23,586 bases of DNA from assembly GCA_002394535.1 (NCBI GenBank), contig DGUG01000187.1:1-23586 (forward strand). The letters are read 5' to 3'. How positions within the stretch are numbered: position 1 is the stretch's first letter; every line of letters starts with the position of its first letter. The stretch is from Lachnospiraceae bacterium UBA4316. Its GTDB lineage: Bacteria; Bacillota; Clostridia; Lachnospirales; Lachnospiraceae. Of this stretch, positions 15,243 to 23,110 are shown piece by piece. The position numbers and the translations under genes are program-made. The notes below the pieces were generated by a model, which was not told where the DNA came from, did not search any database, and was given only the letters and a program-made list of their open reading frames with translations.

Positions 15243-16031
15243 CTATGAAAAATCCGTAAAGATCCTGTCGGAAATAGGAAGCTTTAAATACATCATTGCG
15301 TATTCCTGAGCGGTCATAGATTCGATGTAATTTTGCCGGAATCTTTTTTCGGGACGCGCTTTTTTGATTATATCCGCGGCTTTATTGTATGCAACGGCAG
15401 CTTCAATCTCGGTGTCATATGTTCCTATAGTATACAGACCGTTTACAAGTATCCGGGCCGTATACTTTGTATATACACTTCTTTTAACCGCATATACTCC
15501 GGTATATCTGTTGATTATCTCGATATTGTCATATCTGAAATCGTAGCGATCTCCGTTTATGAAACGATAATCTCTGTTTAAAACAGCATGTGGTTTAATT
15601 CCGTAACGGGAATAAAGATTAACCTGCATCCCGTAATCCGCGACCCACAGATGTCCGTTTCTGCGGCTTATTTTATGACTTGCAAAATAGAAAAGATCAT
15701 CGATATCAAATTTGAAAATAATGGAGGGTGTAAGATAGTATTGGAAGTAGGTTTTTTCAAGATAAATTGGATTTTTAATATATACATTATTATCCCTGAA
15801 ATTGATAACCGTAACGAATTTGTCGAAATCAAGAGGAGTGTCTGTTCTGTAGGCATCTATGGTAATACTGTTGTTGGATATGATGTCTTTGGCCACCTTG
15901 TATGCCGCGTGAGCCTTTTCCTCGGTATCGTAGCTTCCGAGGCTGATATGTTTGTTTTTGTATGTAATTGAACTTCTGTAATAGTAATTTCCGTTCTTGA
16001 GTTTTGCTTTAAATGCCCCTGCAAGCGCCAT
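15243..16031 (-). CDS. AP2 / degenerate HNH / AP2 domain protein, putative DNA-binding protein
   Basis: This 262-residue protein has two AP2-like three-strand DNA-binding modules. The first is at about 15-52 (YYYRSSITYKNKHISLGSYD, then TEEKAHAAYKVAKDI); the second at about 177-224 (KYTARILVNGLYTIGTYDTE, then AAVAYNKAADII). Between them (about 108-175) the order of segments follows an HNH_3-type homing endonuclease. However, the usual DH-I-NGDRLDNR segment reads RFINGDRYDFRYDN, so the catalytic His and an Asn are both Phe. Nuclease activity is therefore unlikely and a DNA-binding role is inferred. The ATG at 16031 has AGGTGAGGTGG upstream; a GTG at 16040 is possible. It stands alone behind a shared terminator, and base use does not look foreign. 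Confidence 0.75.
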   Translation of the reverse strand: MALAGAFKAKLKNGNYYYRSSITYKNKHISLGSYDTEEKAHAAYKVAKDIISNNSITIDAYRTDTPLDFDKFVTVINFRDNNVYIKNPIYLEKTYFQYYLTPSIIFKFDIDDLFYFASHKISRRNGHLWVADYGMQVNLYSRYGIKPHAVLNRDYRFINGDRYDFRYDNIEIINRYTGVYAVKRSVYTKYTARILVNGLYTIGTYDTEIEAAVAYNKAADIIKKARPEKRFRQNYIESMTAQEYAMMYLKLPISDRIFTDFS

Positions 16032-16156
16032 TTTCTCCACCTCACCTAATAATGATTCGAAAATTAAACATTAAATTCTTAATAAATATAACACATCAGT
16101 GCATTTTTTGCATTAATAAAAATACAATTCCAGAAATTATTGATATAATTTATACA

Positions 16157-16185
16157 TTGACACTCAACATTATATGGTGTTAAAT
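16157..16185 (+). promoter_or_regulatory. nrdDG promoter with an inverted repeat spanning -35 to -10
   Basis: TTGACA (16157-16162) is a perfect -35, with a 17-base spacer to TTAAAT (16180-16185). The -35 starts the dyad TTGACAC (16157-16163) N13 GTGTTAA (16177-16183), in which six of seven positions match. A repressor bound there would block polymerase. The start codon is about 50 bases downstream, behind GGGAGG (16224-16229). The spacing does not match the 16-bp NrdR box I know. Confidence 0.6.
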
Positions 16186-16234
16186 TATTAATGCTAATAC
16201 AAGATATTGATATTTGTGTTTTCGGGAGGTTATT

Positions 16235-18439
16235 ATGGCTGTATTATCAACAGAAGCTGACAAGGCTAATACTAAGGAAGACGGTATAGATTACGCTTCA
16301 TTGTATAAACCTGACAAGCCGGTGAAGATGATCAAAAAAGACGGGACGAGAGAAGAGTTTAACGTTCAGAAGGTTATTGACGCTGTAGGTAAGTCCGCTT
16401 ACAGGGCGCTTACAAAGTTTTCGGAAGAAGAGAAAGCTTTTATATGCCAAAAGGTTGTAGATCGCGTCAATGAACTTGATGCGGACGAGATTCCTATCCC
16501 GATCATGCATAATATAGTTGAATCAGCTCTTGAGGAAGTTAAGCCGATTGTTGCCAAAAGCTACAGGGATTACCGTAACTACAAGCAGGATTTTGTCAGG
16601 ATGCTTGATGATGTATACATGAAGAGCCAGTCTATCATGTACGTGGGCGACAAGGAAAATGCCAATACCGATTCGGCTCTCGTTTCGACAAAACGAAGCC
16701 TTATATTCAACCAGTTTAATAAGGAACTGTATCAGAAGTTTTTCCTGACCACCGAGGAGATTCAGGCTTGCCGTGACGGGTATATATATATTCATGACAT
16801 GTCCGCAAGGCGGGATACAATGAACTGCTGTCTCTTTGATGTTGAAAATGTTCTGCGCGGCGGATTTGAGATGGGTAATATCTGGTACAATGAGCCGAAA
16901 ACGCTGGATGTAGCCTTTGATGTTATAGGTGATATCGTTCTGTCCGCAGCCAGCCAGCAGTACGGCGGTTTTACGGTTCCTTCCGTTGATCTGATTCTTG
17001 AACCCTATGCAGAAAAGAGTTACCAGAAATATATAAATAAGTACTTAAACCTCGGTATAGGAGAAGAAAGAGCCAAAGAAGAAGCCGAGAAGGATGTACA
17101 CCGCGATTTTGAACAGGGGTTCCAGGGATGGGAGTATAAGTTTAACACGGTAGCAAGTTCAAGAGGAGATTATCCTTTCATAACGGTTACAGCAGGTACC
17201 GGAACGGGAAGATTTGCGAAAATGGCAACCATAACCATGCTTGATGTCAGGCGTGCGGGTCAGGGTAAGAAAGAGTGCAAGAAACCTGTTCTGTTTCCGA
17301 AGATTGTATTTTTGTATGATGAGAACCTTCACGGACCCGGCAAGGAGCTGGAGGACGTTTTTGAAGCCGGAGTCAGATGCTCCAGCAAGACTATGTATCC
17401 GGACTGGCTTTCCCTTACAGGAAAAGGCTATATTGCTTCGATGTACAAACGGTACGGCAAGATCATCTCCCCCATGGGATGCCGGGCATTCCTGTCTCCC
17501 TGGTATGAGAGAGGAGGAATGCATCCTGCGGATGATGACGATGTTCCTGTATTTGTAGGCCGTTTTAATATTGGTGCGGTCTCTCTTAATCTTCCTATGA
17601 TTCTTGCCAAATCAAGACAGGAGTCCAAGGATTTTTATTCGGTGCTTGATTATTATCTTAATCTTATCAGGCAGCTTCATATCAGAACATACGCTTATCT
17701 GGGGGAAATGCGTGCTTCAACGAACCCTCTTGCGTACTGCGAAGGAGGCTTTTATCAGGGACACTTAAAGCTTACGGACAAGATCAAGCCGTTGCTTAAA
17801 TATGCTACCGCATCCTTCGGTATTACGGCTCTTAACGAACTGCAGGAACTCTACAACAAAAAATCACTTGTTGAGGACGGACAGTTTGCTCTTGAGGTGC
17901 TTGAATACATCAATAAGAAGATTACCGAGTTTAAAGAGGAAGACGGCAATCTGTACGCTATATACGGAACTCCCGCAGAAAATCTGTGCGGTCTTCAGGT
18001 CAAGCAGTTTAGAAAGAAATACGGAATCATAGAAAACGTATCTGACAGGGATTATGTTTCAAACAGTTTCCATTGCCACGTTTCCGAGGACATCACTCCC
18101 ATTGAGAAACAGGATCTTGAGTACAGATTCTGGGAACTTTCAAACGGAGGTAAGATACAGTATGTACGCTATCCCATAGATTATAATCTCGGGGCAATCC
18201 GTACTCTTATAAATAGGGCAATGGATATGGGGTTGTACGAAGGCGTCAATCTGTCTCTTGCATATTGTGATGACTGTGGACACCAGGAGCTTGAAATGGA
18301 TGTATGCCCTAAGTGCGGCAGCCGCAATCTTACCAAAATCGACAGAATGAATGGATATCTCTCATATTCAAGAGTCCATGGAGATACGCGTCTTAACGAT
18401 GCCAAGATGGCAGAGATCGCCGAAAGGAAGAGCATGTAA
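16235..18439 (+). CDS. nrdD: Anaerobic (class III) ribonucleoside-triphosphate reductase
   Basis: NrdD reduces ribonucleoside triphosphates to deoxy forms without oxygen, using a glycyl radical. The 734-residue protein has an N-terminal ATP-cone (about 29-118, KMIKKDGTREEFNVQKVIDAV), then the glycyl-radical barrel with DTMNCCLFDVENVLRGGF and a RCSSKTMYPDW region. Near the C-terminus a zinc site has two CxxC pairs (about C678/681 and C691/694), and RMNGYLSYSRVHGDTRLND carries the radical glycine (about G707). I chose the ATG at 16235 because GGGAGG lies five bases upstream; the reading from 16214 adds seven residues. The stop TAA overlaps the nrdG ATG by one base, so the pair is translationally coupled. 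Confidence 0.97.
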   Translation: MAVLSTEADKANTKEDGIDYASLYKPDKPVKMIKKDGTREEFNVQKVIDAVGKSAYRALTKFSEEEKAFICQKVVDRVNELDADEIPIPIMHNIVESALEEVKPIVAKSYRDYRNYKQDFVRMLDDVYMKSQSIMYVGDKENANTDSALVSTKRSLIFNQFNKELYQKFFLTTEEIQACRDGYIYIHDMSARRDTMNCCLFDVENVLRGGFEMGNIWYNEPKTLDVAFDVIGDIVLSAASQQYGGFTVPSVDLILEPYAEKSYQKYINKYLNLGIGEERAKEEAEKDVHRDFEQGFQGWEYKFNTVASSRGDYPFITVTAGTGTGRFAKMATITMLDVRRAGQGKKECKKPVLFPKIVFLYDENLHGPGKELEDVFEAGVRCSSKTMYPDWLSLTGKGYIASMYKRYGKIISPMGCRAFLSPWYERGGMHPADDDDVPVFVGRFNIGAVSLNLPMILAKSRQESKDFYSVLDYYLNLIRQLHIRTYAYLGEMRASTNPLAYCEGGFYQGHLKLTDKIKPLLKYATASFGITALNELQELYNKKSLVEDGQFALEVLEYINKKITEFKEEDGNLYAIYGTPAENLCGLQVKQFRKKYGIIENVSDRDYVSNSFHCHVSEDITPIEKQDLEYRFWELSNGGKIQYVRYPIDYNLGAIRTLINRAMDMGLYEGVNLSLAYCDDCGHQELEMDVCPKCGSRNLTKIDRMNGYLSYSRVHGDTRLNDAKMAEIAERKSM

Positions 18440-18948
18440 TGAGATATCACAACATTACCAAGGACGACATGCTCAACGGAGACGGTCTTCGTGTTGTTCT
18501 CTGGGTGGCAGGATGTTCCCATTGCTGCGAAGGATGCCAGAATCCGTCCACGTGGGACCCAAACGGCGGATTACCGTTTGACGATGCGGCGAAAGAGGAA
18601 ATATTCACGGAACTTAGAAAGCCCTATATTTCCGGGATCACTTTTTCCGGCGGAGATCCTATGTACTGCAATAATTATCAGGATATTAAGAATCTTGCCG
18701 AAGAGATCAAAGATAAATTTCCTAATAAAACCATATGGATGTATACGGGTGAGGTTTGGGAAAATCTTCGGGAAGACCCGGTTATGAAGTATATTGACGT
18801 ACTGGTGGACGGGGAATTTCATATAGAGGAGCGGGATGTACAGCTGCTTTGGAAGGGAAGCGCGAACCAGCGCGTGATAGATGTGGCAGCGACACTCGCT
18901 TCCGATACCCCCGAAAAACCGGTGATTTTCTGTCCGGACTATTATTAA
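18439..18948 (+). CDS. nrdG: Anaerobic ribonucleotide reductase activating protein (radical SAM)
   Basis: NrdG uses a [4Fe-4S] cluster and S-adenosylmethionine to make the glycyl radical on NrdD. The 169-residue protein has WVAGCSHCCEGCQNPSTWD with C26-x3-C30-x2-C33, the radical SAM cluster motif, plus an extra cysteine (C29) inside it. GITFSGGDP (about 67-75) is the SAM-contacting GGD-type motif and TIWMYTGE a later core strand. Its length is typical. The ATG at 18439 overlaps the nrdD stop. After its stop comes the structured element at 18957-19194. Confidence 0.96.
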   Translation: MRYHNITKDDMLNGDGLRVVLWVAGCSHCCEGCQNPSTWDPNGGLPFDDAAKEEIFTELRKPYISGITFSGGDPMYCNNYQDIKNLAEEIKDKFPNKTIWMYTGEVWENLREDPVMKYIDVLVDGEFHIEERDVQLLWKGSANQRVIDVAATLASDTPEKPVIFCPDYY

Positions 18949-18956
18949 GCGGAGTC

Positions 18957-19194
18957 TATAGTTTACGGATAATTAACATGATTTGCGCAAAAAGACGCTT
19001 TCGCTCATCTTTCCGCACGTTATATGTCTCGATTGTTTACAATCGAGACGTGGCGACGCCGACGAAGTCGGTGTTGGATAATCCGCTCAAGCGCCGCTCT
19101 GGCTGTCCCGATCAAAGATCGTGACATACCTCGTCAAGTAACGACGTGCTCCAAAGCTTTTTGCTGCAAATATGTTAATCATCCTTAAGTACAG
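18957..19194. repeat. Inverted-repeat-bounded, multi-hairpin non-coding element (candidate structured RNA or MITE-like element)
   Basis: The nrdG-dut gap holds a large imperfect palindrome. Its core arms are 18967-18994 (GGATAATTAACATG...GCGCAAAAAG) and 19157-19184 (CTTTTTGCTGCAAATATG...). They are complementary over about 28 nt with one mismatch and two single-base bulges, and a looser match extends to about 18957 and 19194. Inside are a perfect 10-bp hairpin (19026-19035/19040-19049, TTTA loop), a 10-bp hairpin with two G-U wobbles (19054-19063/19067-19076, GAA loop), an 8-bp hairpin with one mismatch (19105-19125, AAA loop) and a weak one (19132-19146). GCACGT (19015-19020) can also pair with ACGTGC (19144-19149). 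The interior is richer in CG than the flanks. No credible gene lies in it. An RNA role and a mobile miniature element are both open. Confidence 0.65.
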
Positions 19195-19214
19195 AATAAT
19201 TGGGAGTAAAATGC

Positions 19215-19727
19215 ATGAACAGAATTGCCAAATTTGAGAAAGTAAGCTTCGACCAATTCCGCGACAGTCTTGCAGAGGATTATCCGGATGCACCGGATAA
19301 GATAAAGGATATGTATGATAATCTGGTGCTTCCGAGGAGAGCTACCGCCGGAAGCGCAGGGTATGATTTTTGCACGCCCTTTGACATCCATCTTGAAGTG
19401 GGAGAGACTGTCAAGGTTCCTACCGGGATAAGAGCAAAGATGGATGAGGACTGGGTTCTTATGATATTTCCGAGAAGCGGGCTCGGATTCAAATTTAGGC
19501 TTCAGCTTAACAATACCGTTGGAATCATTGACAGCGATTATTATTATTCGGATAATGAGGGACATATATTCATTAAGATTACGAACGATTCCAACGAGGG
19601 TAAGGTAGTTGATATTAAAGCCGGTGCCGGATTTGCCCAGGGATTGTTTGTACCATACGGAATTACAGAGGATGATGATGTATGTGAAGTAAGAAATGGT
19701 GGATTCGGAAGCACGGATAAATCATGA
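19215..19727 (+). CDS. dut: dUTP diphosphatase (dUTPase)
   Basis: Dut cleaves dUTP to dUMP and pyrophosphate, keeping uracil out of DNA and supplying dUMP for dTMP. The 170-residue protein has the five trimeric-dUTPase motifs: ATAGSAGYDF (43-52), PRSGLG (86-91), GIIDSDY (103-109), GAGFAQGLF (137-145) and NGGFGST (161-167). After motif III it has a short insertion (YYSDNEGHI instead of the usual RGEI), which I recall from other Firmicutes dUTPases. The N-terminus has about 35 extra residues before motif I. The ATG at 19215 has GGGAG at 19202-19206; an upstream TTG at 19200 overlaps that site and is unlikely. It sits downstream of nrdDG, in keeping with a shared role in dNTP supply. Confidence 0.93.
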   Translation: MNRIAKFEKVSFDQFRDSLAEDYPDAPDKIKDMYDNLVLPRRATAGSAGYDFCTPFDIHLEVGETVKVPTGIRAKMDEDWVLMIFPRSGLGFKFRLQLNNTVGIIDSDYYYSDNEGHIFIKITNDSNEGKVVDIKAGAGFAQGLFVPYGITEDDDVCEVRNGGFGSTDKS

Positions 19728-19746
19728 GAAGGTAAATTGGGATTTA

Positions 19747-21102
19747 ATGATGGAATACAGCGGTCATTTGATCAAAAGCGTTGAAAAAGGAAGCATTGCC
19801 GATGAGATGGGAGTTGAAGCCGGCGATGCTCTTCTTTGTATTGACCAAATGCAGGTTGAAGACGTATTTGATTACAGGTTTTATATCCACAGTGAGGAGA
19901 TTACTGTCCTTATCAGGAAGAGTAACGGAGAAGAATGGGAACTCGAGATAGAAAAAGACGAAGAGGAAGATCTCGGAATAGAATTTGAATCCGGGCTTAT
20001 GGATGAATACCGAAGTTGCAGGAACAAGTGTATTTTTTGCTTCATCGACCAGATGCCGAAAGGTATGCGCCCGACTCTATATTTTAAAGACGATGACTCC
20101 AGATTATCGTTCCTGCAGGGAAACTACGTTACCCTCACCAATATGGACGATCATGATATCGACAGGATCATAAGATATAGGCTTAGTCCGATCAATATAT
20201 CGGTTCATACGACTAATCCGGAACTTCGTTGCAAAATGCTGAATAACCGTTTTGCGGGTGAGGCTCTGTCAAAGATCAAAAGGCTCTATGATGCCGGAAT
20301 CGTTATGAACGGTCAGGTTGTGCTGTGCAAGGGTGTTAATGACAAGGACGAACTTAGAAGAACGCTCTATGATCTACTTGAATATGCGCCACTTATGCAG
20401 AGTGTTTCGGTTGTGCCCGTGGGCCTTACAAAGTACAGAGAGGGGCTGTATCCCCTTGAGAAAATAGAAAAAGAAGATGCGATCCTGGCGCTTTCGATCA
20501 TAGATGAAGTAGCCGGGGAGGCATATAGACGTTTTGGGATACATTTTGCCCATGCATCCGATGAGATTTATATTCTTGCAGGCAGACCATTTCCGGAATC
20601 TGATGAATATGATGATTACCCACAGCTTGAGAACGGTGTCGGAATGTTAAGACTTATGCATGATGAGTATGAGCACGCATATGAAAAGGTCATGGAAGAT
20701 ACAAAAGCCGGCCGGATTGATCCCGGAAAATATAAAATATCGTTTTCTATCGTTACGGGAGTACTGGCAAAAGATTATGTTGAGAAGGCTACTTCTATGA
20801 TCTGCAGCCTTTTTCCCAAGGTCAGCTTTAACGTTTATGCCATAAGAAATGATTATTTCGGGGAAAATATAACTGTTGCAGGGCTTGTAACAGGTGTTGA
20901 TATCATTAGACAGCTAAAGGAGGTAAGCCTCGGCAAGCATCTGCTTATCCCTGAATGCATGATGAAAAAGGATGAGGACATTTTCCTTGATAATACAACA
21001 CTTGCGGACATTGAAAGCACTTTACAAGTAAAAACACATATTGTAAAATCAAACGGATTGGATTTAGTTGATTTTATAGTGAAAGAGGCAGATTATGAGT
21101 AA
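19747..21102 (+). CDS. DUF512 family protein with N-terminal PDZ-like domain and radical SAM-like CxxxCxxC motif
   Basis: The protein (451 residues from the chosen start) opens with a PDZ-like segment ([22 protein letters not shown], then a beta-strand ...[17 protein letters not shown]). [18 protein letters not shown] follows, with C91-x3-C95-x2-C98, the spacing of a radical SAM [4Fe-4S] site, and then a long DUF512 region containing [20 protein letters not shown]. Its biochemical function is not known to me, but it is regularly found just upstream of der in Clostridia. I prefer ATG 19747 (or 19750), which gives the usual GHLIK start, with AGAAGG around 19727-19732 as a loosely spaced site. 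An ATG at 19696 would overlap dut by 32 bases. The 3' end overlaps der by eight bases. Confidence 0.85.
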   Translation: MMEYSGHLIKSVEKGSIADEMGVEAGDALLCIDQMQVEDVFDYRFYIHSEEITVLIRKSNGEEWELEIEKDEEEDLGIEFESGLMDEYRSCRNKCIFCFIDQMPKGMRPTLYFKDDDSRLSFLQGNYVTLTNMDDHDIDRIIRYRLSPINISVHTTNPELRCKMLNNRFAGEALSKIKRLYDAGIVMNGQVVLCKGVNDKDELRRTLYDLLEYAPLMQSVSVVPVGLTKYREGLYPLEKIEKEDAILALSIIDEVAGEAYRRFGIHFAHASDEIYILAGRPFPESDEYDDYPQLENGVGMLRLMHDEYEHAYEKVMEDTKAGRIDPGKYKISFSIVTGVLAKDYVEKATSMICSLFPKVSFNVYAIRNDYFGENITVAGLVTGVDIIRQLKEVSLGKHLLIPECMMKKDEDIFLDNTTLADIESTLQVKTHIVKSNGLDLVDFIVKEADYE

Positions 21103-22417
21103 GCCCGTTGTGGCGATAGTCGGACGCCCCAATGTTGGCAAGTCATCACTTTTTAACATACTTGCCGGATCGCGTATTTCGATAGTAAAGGATACACCGG
21201 GGATAACAAGAGACAGGATTTATGCCGAAGGTTCATGGCTGGATCGTGATTTTACAATAATAGATACCGGCGGTATTGAGCCGGACAGTTCTGATATTAT
21301 TCTGTCACAGATGAGGGAGCAGGCACAGATAGCTATAGATACTGCGGACGTCATCATTTTTATTGTGGATGTAAAGCAGGGACTTGTTGATTCGGATTCC
21401 AAGGTTGCGGATATGTTAAGACGCAGCCGGAAGCCTGTTATTCTGTGTGTCAATAAGGTTGACGATATTAAAAAGTTCGGTAATGATGTATATGAGTTTT
21501 ATAATCTCGGAATAGGCGAGCCTGTTAGCATTTCGGCGGCCAATCGTTTGGGTCTGGGAGAACTGCTTGATGCGGTTGTGTCTCACTTTCCTCCGGAGGG
21601 AGCCAAAGAAGATGATAATGAGAGAGTTAAAGTTGCCATTGTCGGAAAGCCAAACGTTGGCAAGTCTTCCATGATTAACAAGCTCATCGGAGATGAGCGG
21701 GTTATCGTATCGGATATTGCGGGAACCACAAGGGATGCAGTCGATACCGTAATTAAGCATAATAAAAAAGAGTTCGTTTTTATTGATACTGCGGGGCTCA
21801 GGAGAAAGAAAAACGTTAAGGAAGAACTTGAGAGGTATATGGTTGTAAGAACAGTAGCGGCCATTGAAAGATCGGATGTTACTGTTGTTGTTATCGATGC
21901 CGAAGAGGGCGTTACCGAACAGGATGCCAAGATAGCAGGTATAGCTCATGATGCGGGTAAGGGCATAATTGTTGCGGTTAATAAATGGGATGCGGTGGAG
22001 AAGGATTCCAAAACAACCGCGAAGTTTGAAAAAAAGATCAGAAGCGTGCTATCTTTTATTCCCTATGCGGAGATTATCTTTATATCCGCCCTGACAGGGC
22101 AAAGGATGAATAAGCTTTTTGATCTTGCCGAGGCTGTATTTGCCAATGCGTCCATGAGAATAGCAACGGGTGTTCTTAACGAGATTATGACAGAGGCAGT
22201 TGCCCTGCAGCAGCCCCCCAGTGACAGGGGACGCAGATTAAAACTGTTTTATATGACACAGGTGGCTGTTAAGCCTCCCACATTTGTAATATTTGTAAAT
22301 GATAAGGAATTGATGCATTTTTCATATACCAGATATATGGAAAACCGGATACGTGAAGCCTTTGGCTTTCGCGGTACCCCGCTTAAGTTCATTATCAGGG
22401 AAAGAGGAGAAAAGTGA
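21095..22417 (+). CDS. der: Ribosome biogenesis GTPase Der (EngA)
   Basis: Der has two tandem GTPase domains and a KH-like RNA-binding domain and acts in assembly of the 50S subunit. In this 440-residue protein domain 1 has GRPNVGKSS (10-18), DTPGITRDR (33-41), DTGG (57-60) and NKVD (120-123). Domain 2 has GKPNVGKSS (184-192), [18 protein letters not shown] and NKWD (near 294). The KH-like C-terminus runs from about 355 to 438 ([19 protein letters not shown], then [16 protein letters not shown] ending). The start overlaps the DUF512 gene by eight bases; the stop overlaps the plsY GTG by four (GTGA). Confidence 0.98.
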   Translation: MSKPVVAIVGRPNVGKSSLFNILAGSRISIVKDTPGITRDRIYAEGSWLDRDFTIIDTGGIEPDSSDIILSQMREQAQIAIDTADVIIFIVDVKQGLVDSDSKVADMLRRSRKPVILCVNKVDDIKKFGNDVYEFYNLGIGEPVSISAANRLGLGELLDAVVSHFPPEGAKEDDNERVKVAIVGKPNVGKSSMINKLIGDERVIVSDIAGTTRDAVDTVIKHNKKEFVFIDTAGLRRKKNVKEELERYMVVRTVAAIERSDVTVVVIDAEEGVTEQDAKIAGIAHDAGKGIIVAVNKWDAVEKDSKTTAKFEKKIRSVLSFIPYAEIIFISALTGQRMNKLFDLAEAVFANASMRIATGVLNEIMTEAVALQQPPSDRGRRLKLFYMTQVAVKPPTFVIFVNDKELMHFSYTRYMENRIREAFGFRGTPLKFIIRERGEK

Positions 22418-23088
22418 CAGAGCGTTTGATATGCCTGATAGTAGGTTATGTTTGCGGACTGTTTCAGACCGGATATATTGTCGGCAAGATAAAGGGAATA
22501 GATATCAGAGAGTACGGAAGCGGAAATGCCGGCACAACCAATATTCTCAGAACGATGGGAGCAAAGTATGCTGCTATTGTACTCCTCGGGGATGCACTAA
22601 AATGCGGGCTGGCGATTTTTATAACCAGGATGATGTATCAAAATGAACATGCACTCATTCTGGAGCTTCTATTCCTGTACACGTCATTCGGGGTCATTCT
22701 CGGACATAATTTTCCTTTTTATATGGGTTTTAAAGGCGGAAAAGGTATTGCCGCAACCGCCGGGTTTATTATATTCGGATTGCCTCATATTATGACTCTT
22801 GTCGGTATTATTGTTTTCTTCTCTGTTTTTTTTCTGACCCATTATGTTTCACTCGGTTCAATATTGCTTTATGTTTCGCTTATAGTTTGTGCAATAGTAT
22901 TTAAGGTTACCGATTTTAATGACTGGTCTGCAGCAGGAGTGGGACAATTGTACAACGAATATATAATAGTGATCGTCTTGATGACGATACTTATGCTTAT
23001 AAGACACAAAGACAATATCAAAAGACTCATTTCCGGGACAGAGCGCAAGACATATCTTCGTTCGAGACCGGAAATTGATGTAAAATAA
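22414..23088 (+). CDS. plsY: Acyl-phosphate:glycerol-3-phosphate acyltransferase PlsY
   Basis: PlsY moves the acyl group of acyl-phosphate onto glycerol-3-phosphate at the inner face of the membrane, the first acylation in phospholipid synthesis. The 224-residue protein has about five hydrophobic helices and the three conserved cytoplasmic motifs: [17 protein letters not shown] (about 34-50), [19 protein letters not shown] (about 97-115) and a later [11 protein letters not shown] segment (about 191-207). The start is a GTG at 22414 overlapping the der stop, after AGAGGAG at the end of der. gpsA, which makes glycerol-3-phosphate, follows 22 bases on. Confidence 0.96.
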   Translation: MTERLICLIVGYVCGLFQTGYIVGKIKGIDIREYGSGNAGTTNILRTMGAKYAAIVLLGDALKCGLAIFITRMMYQNEHALILELLFLYTSFGVILGHNFPFYMGFKGGKGIAATAGFIIFGLPHIMTLVGIIVFFSVFFLTHYVSLGSILLYVSLIVCAIVFKVTDFNDWSAAGVGQLYNEYIIVIVLMTILMLIRHKDNIKRLISGTERKTYLRSRPEIDVK

Positions 23089-23110
23089 ACATACGGGAGG
23101 TGTGCGTGGC

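Noticed and set aside
15333..15971. Plus-strand open frames across the AP2 gene
   Set aside because: They are complementary to a minus-strand gene with recognisable AP2 motifs and a good ribosome-binding site, and they lack sensible starts.
16160..16220. NrdR boxes upstream of nrdD
   Set aside because: ACAC...GTGT pairs occur, but the internal spacing is 13 rather than about 8 bases, and the second candidate around 16199-16219 is poorly symmetric. I report a generic dyad instead.
18849..19124. Open frame running from nrdG through the structured element (and a counterpart at 19293-19087 on the minus strand)
   Set aside because: The first part is an out-of-frame shadow of nrdG and the rest lies in the inverted-repeat element. 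There is no ribosome-binding site at a sensible start and no recognisable protein family.
18957..19194. Rho-independent terminator or attenuator for dut
   Set aside because: The closing arm is followed by CTTAAGTACAG, not a T-run, and the internal hairpins also lack T-runs, so a simple intrinsic terminator does not explain the structure.
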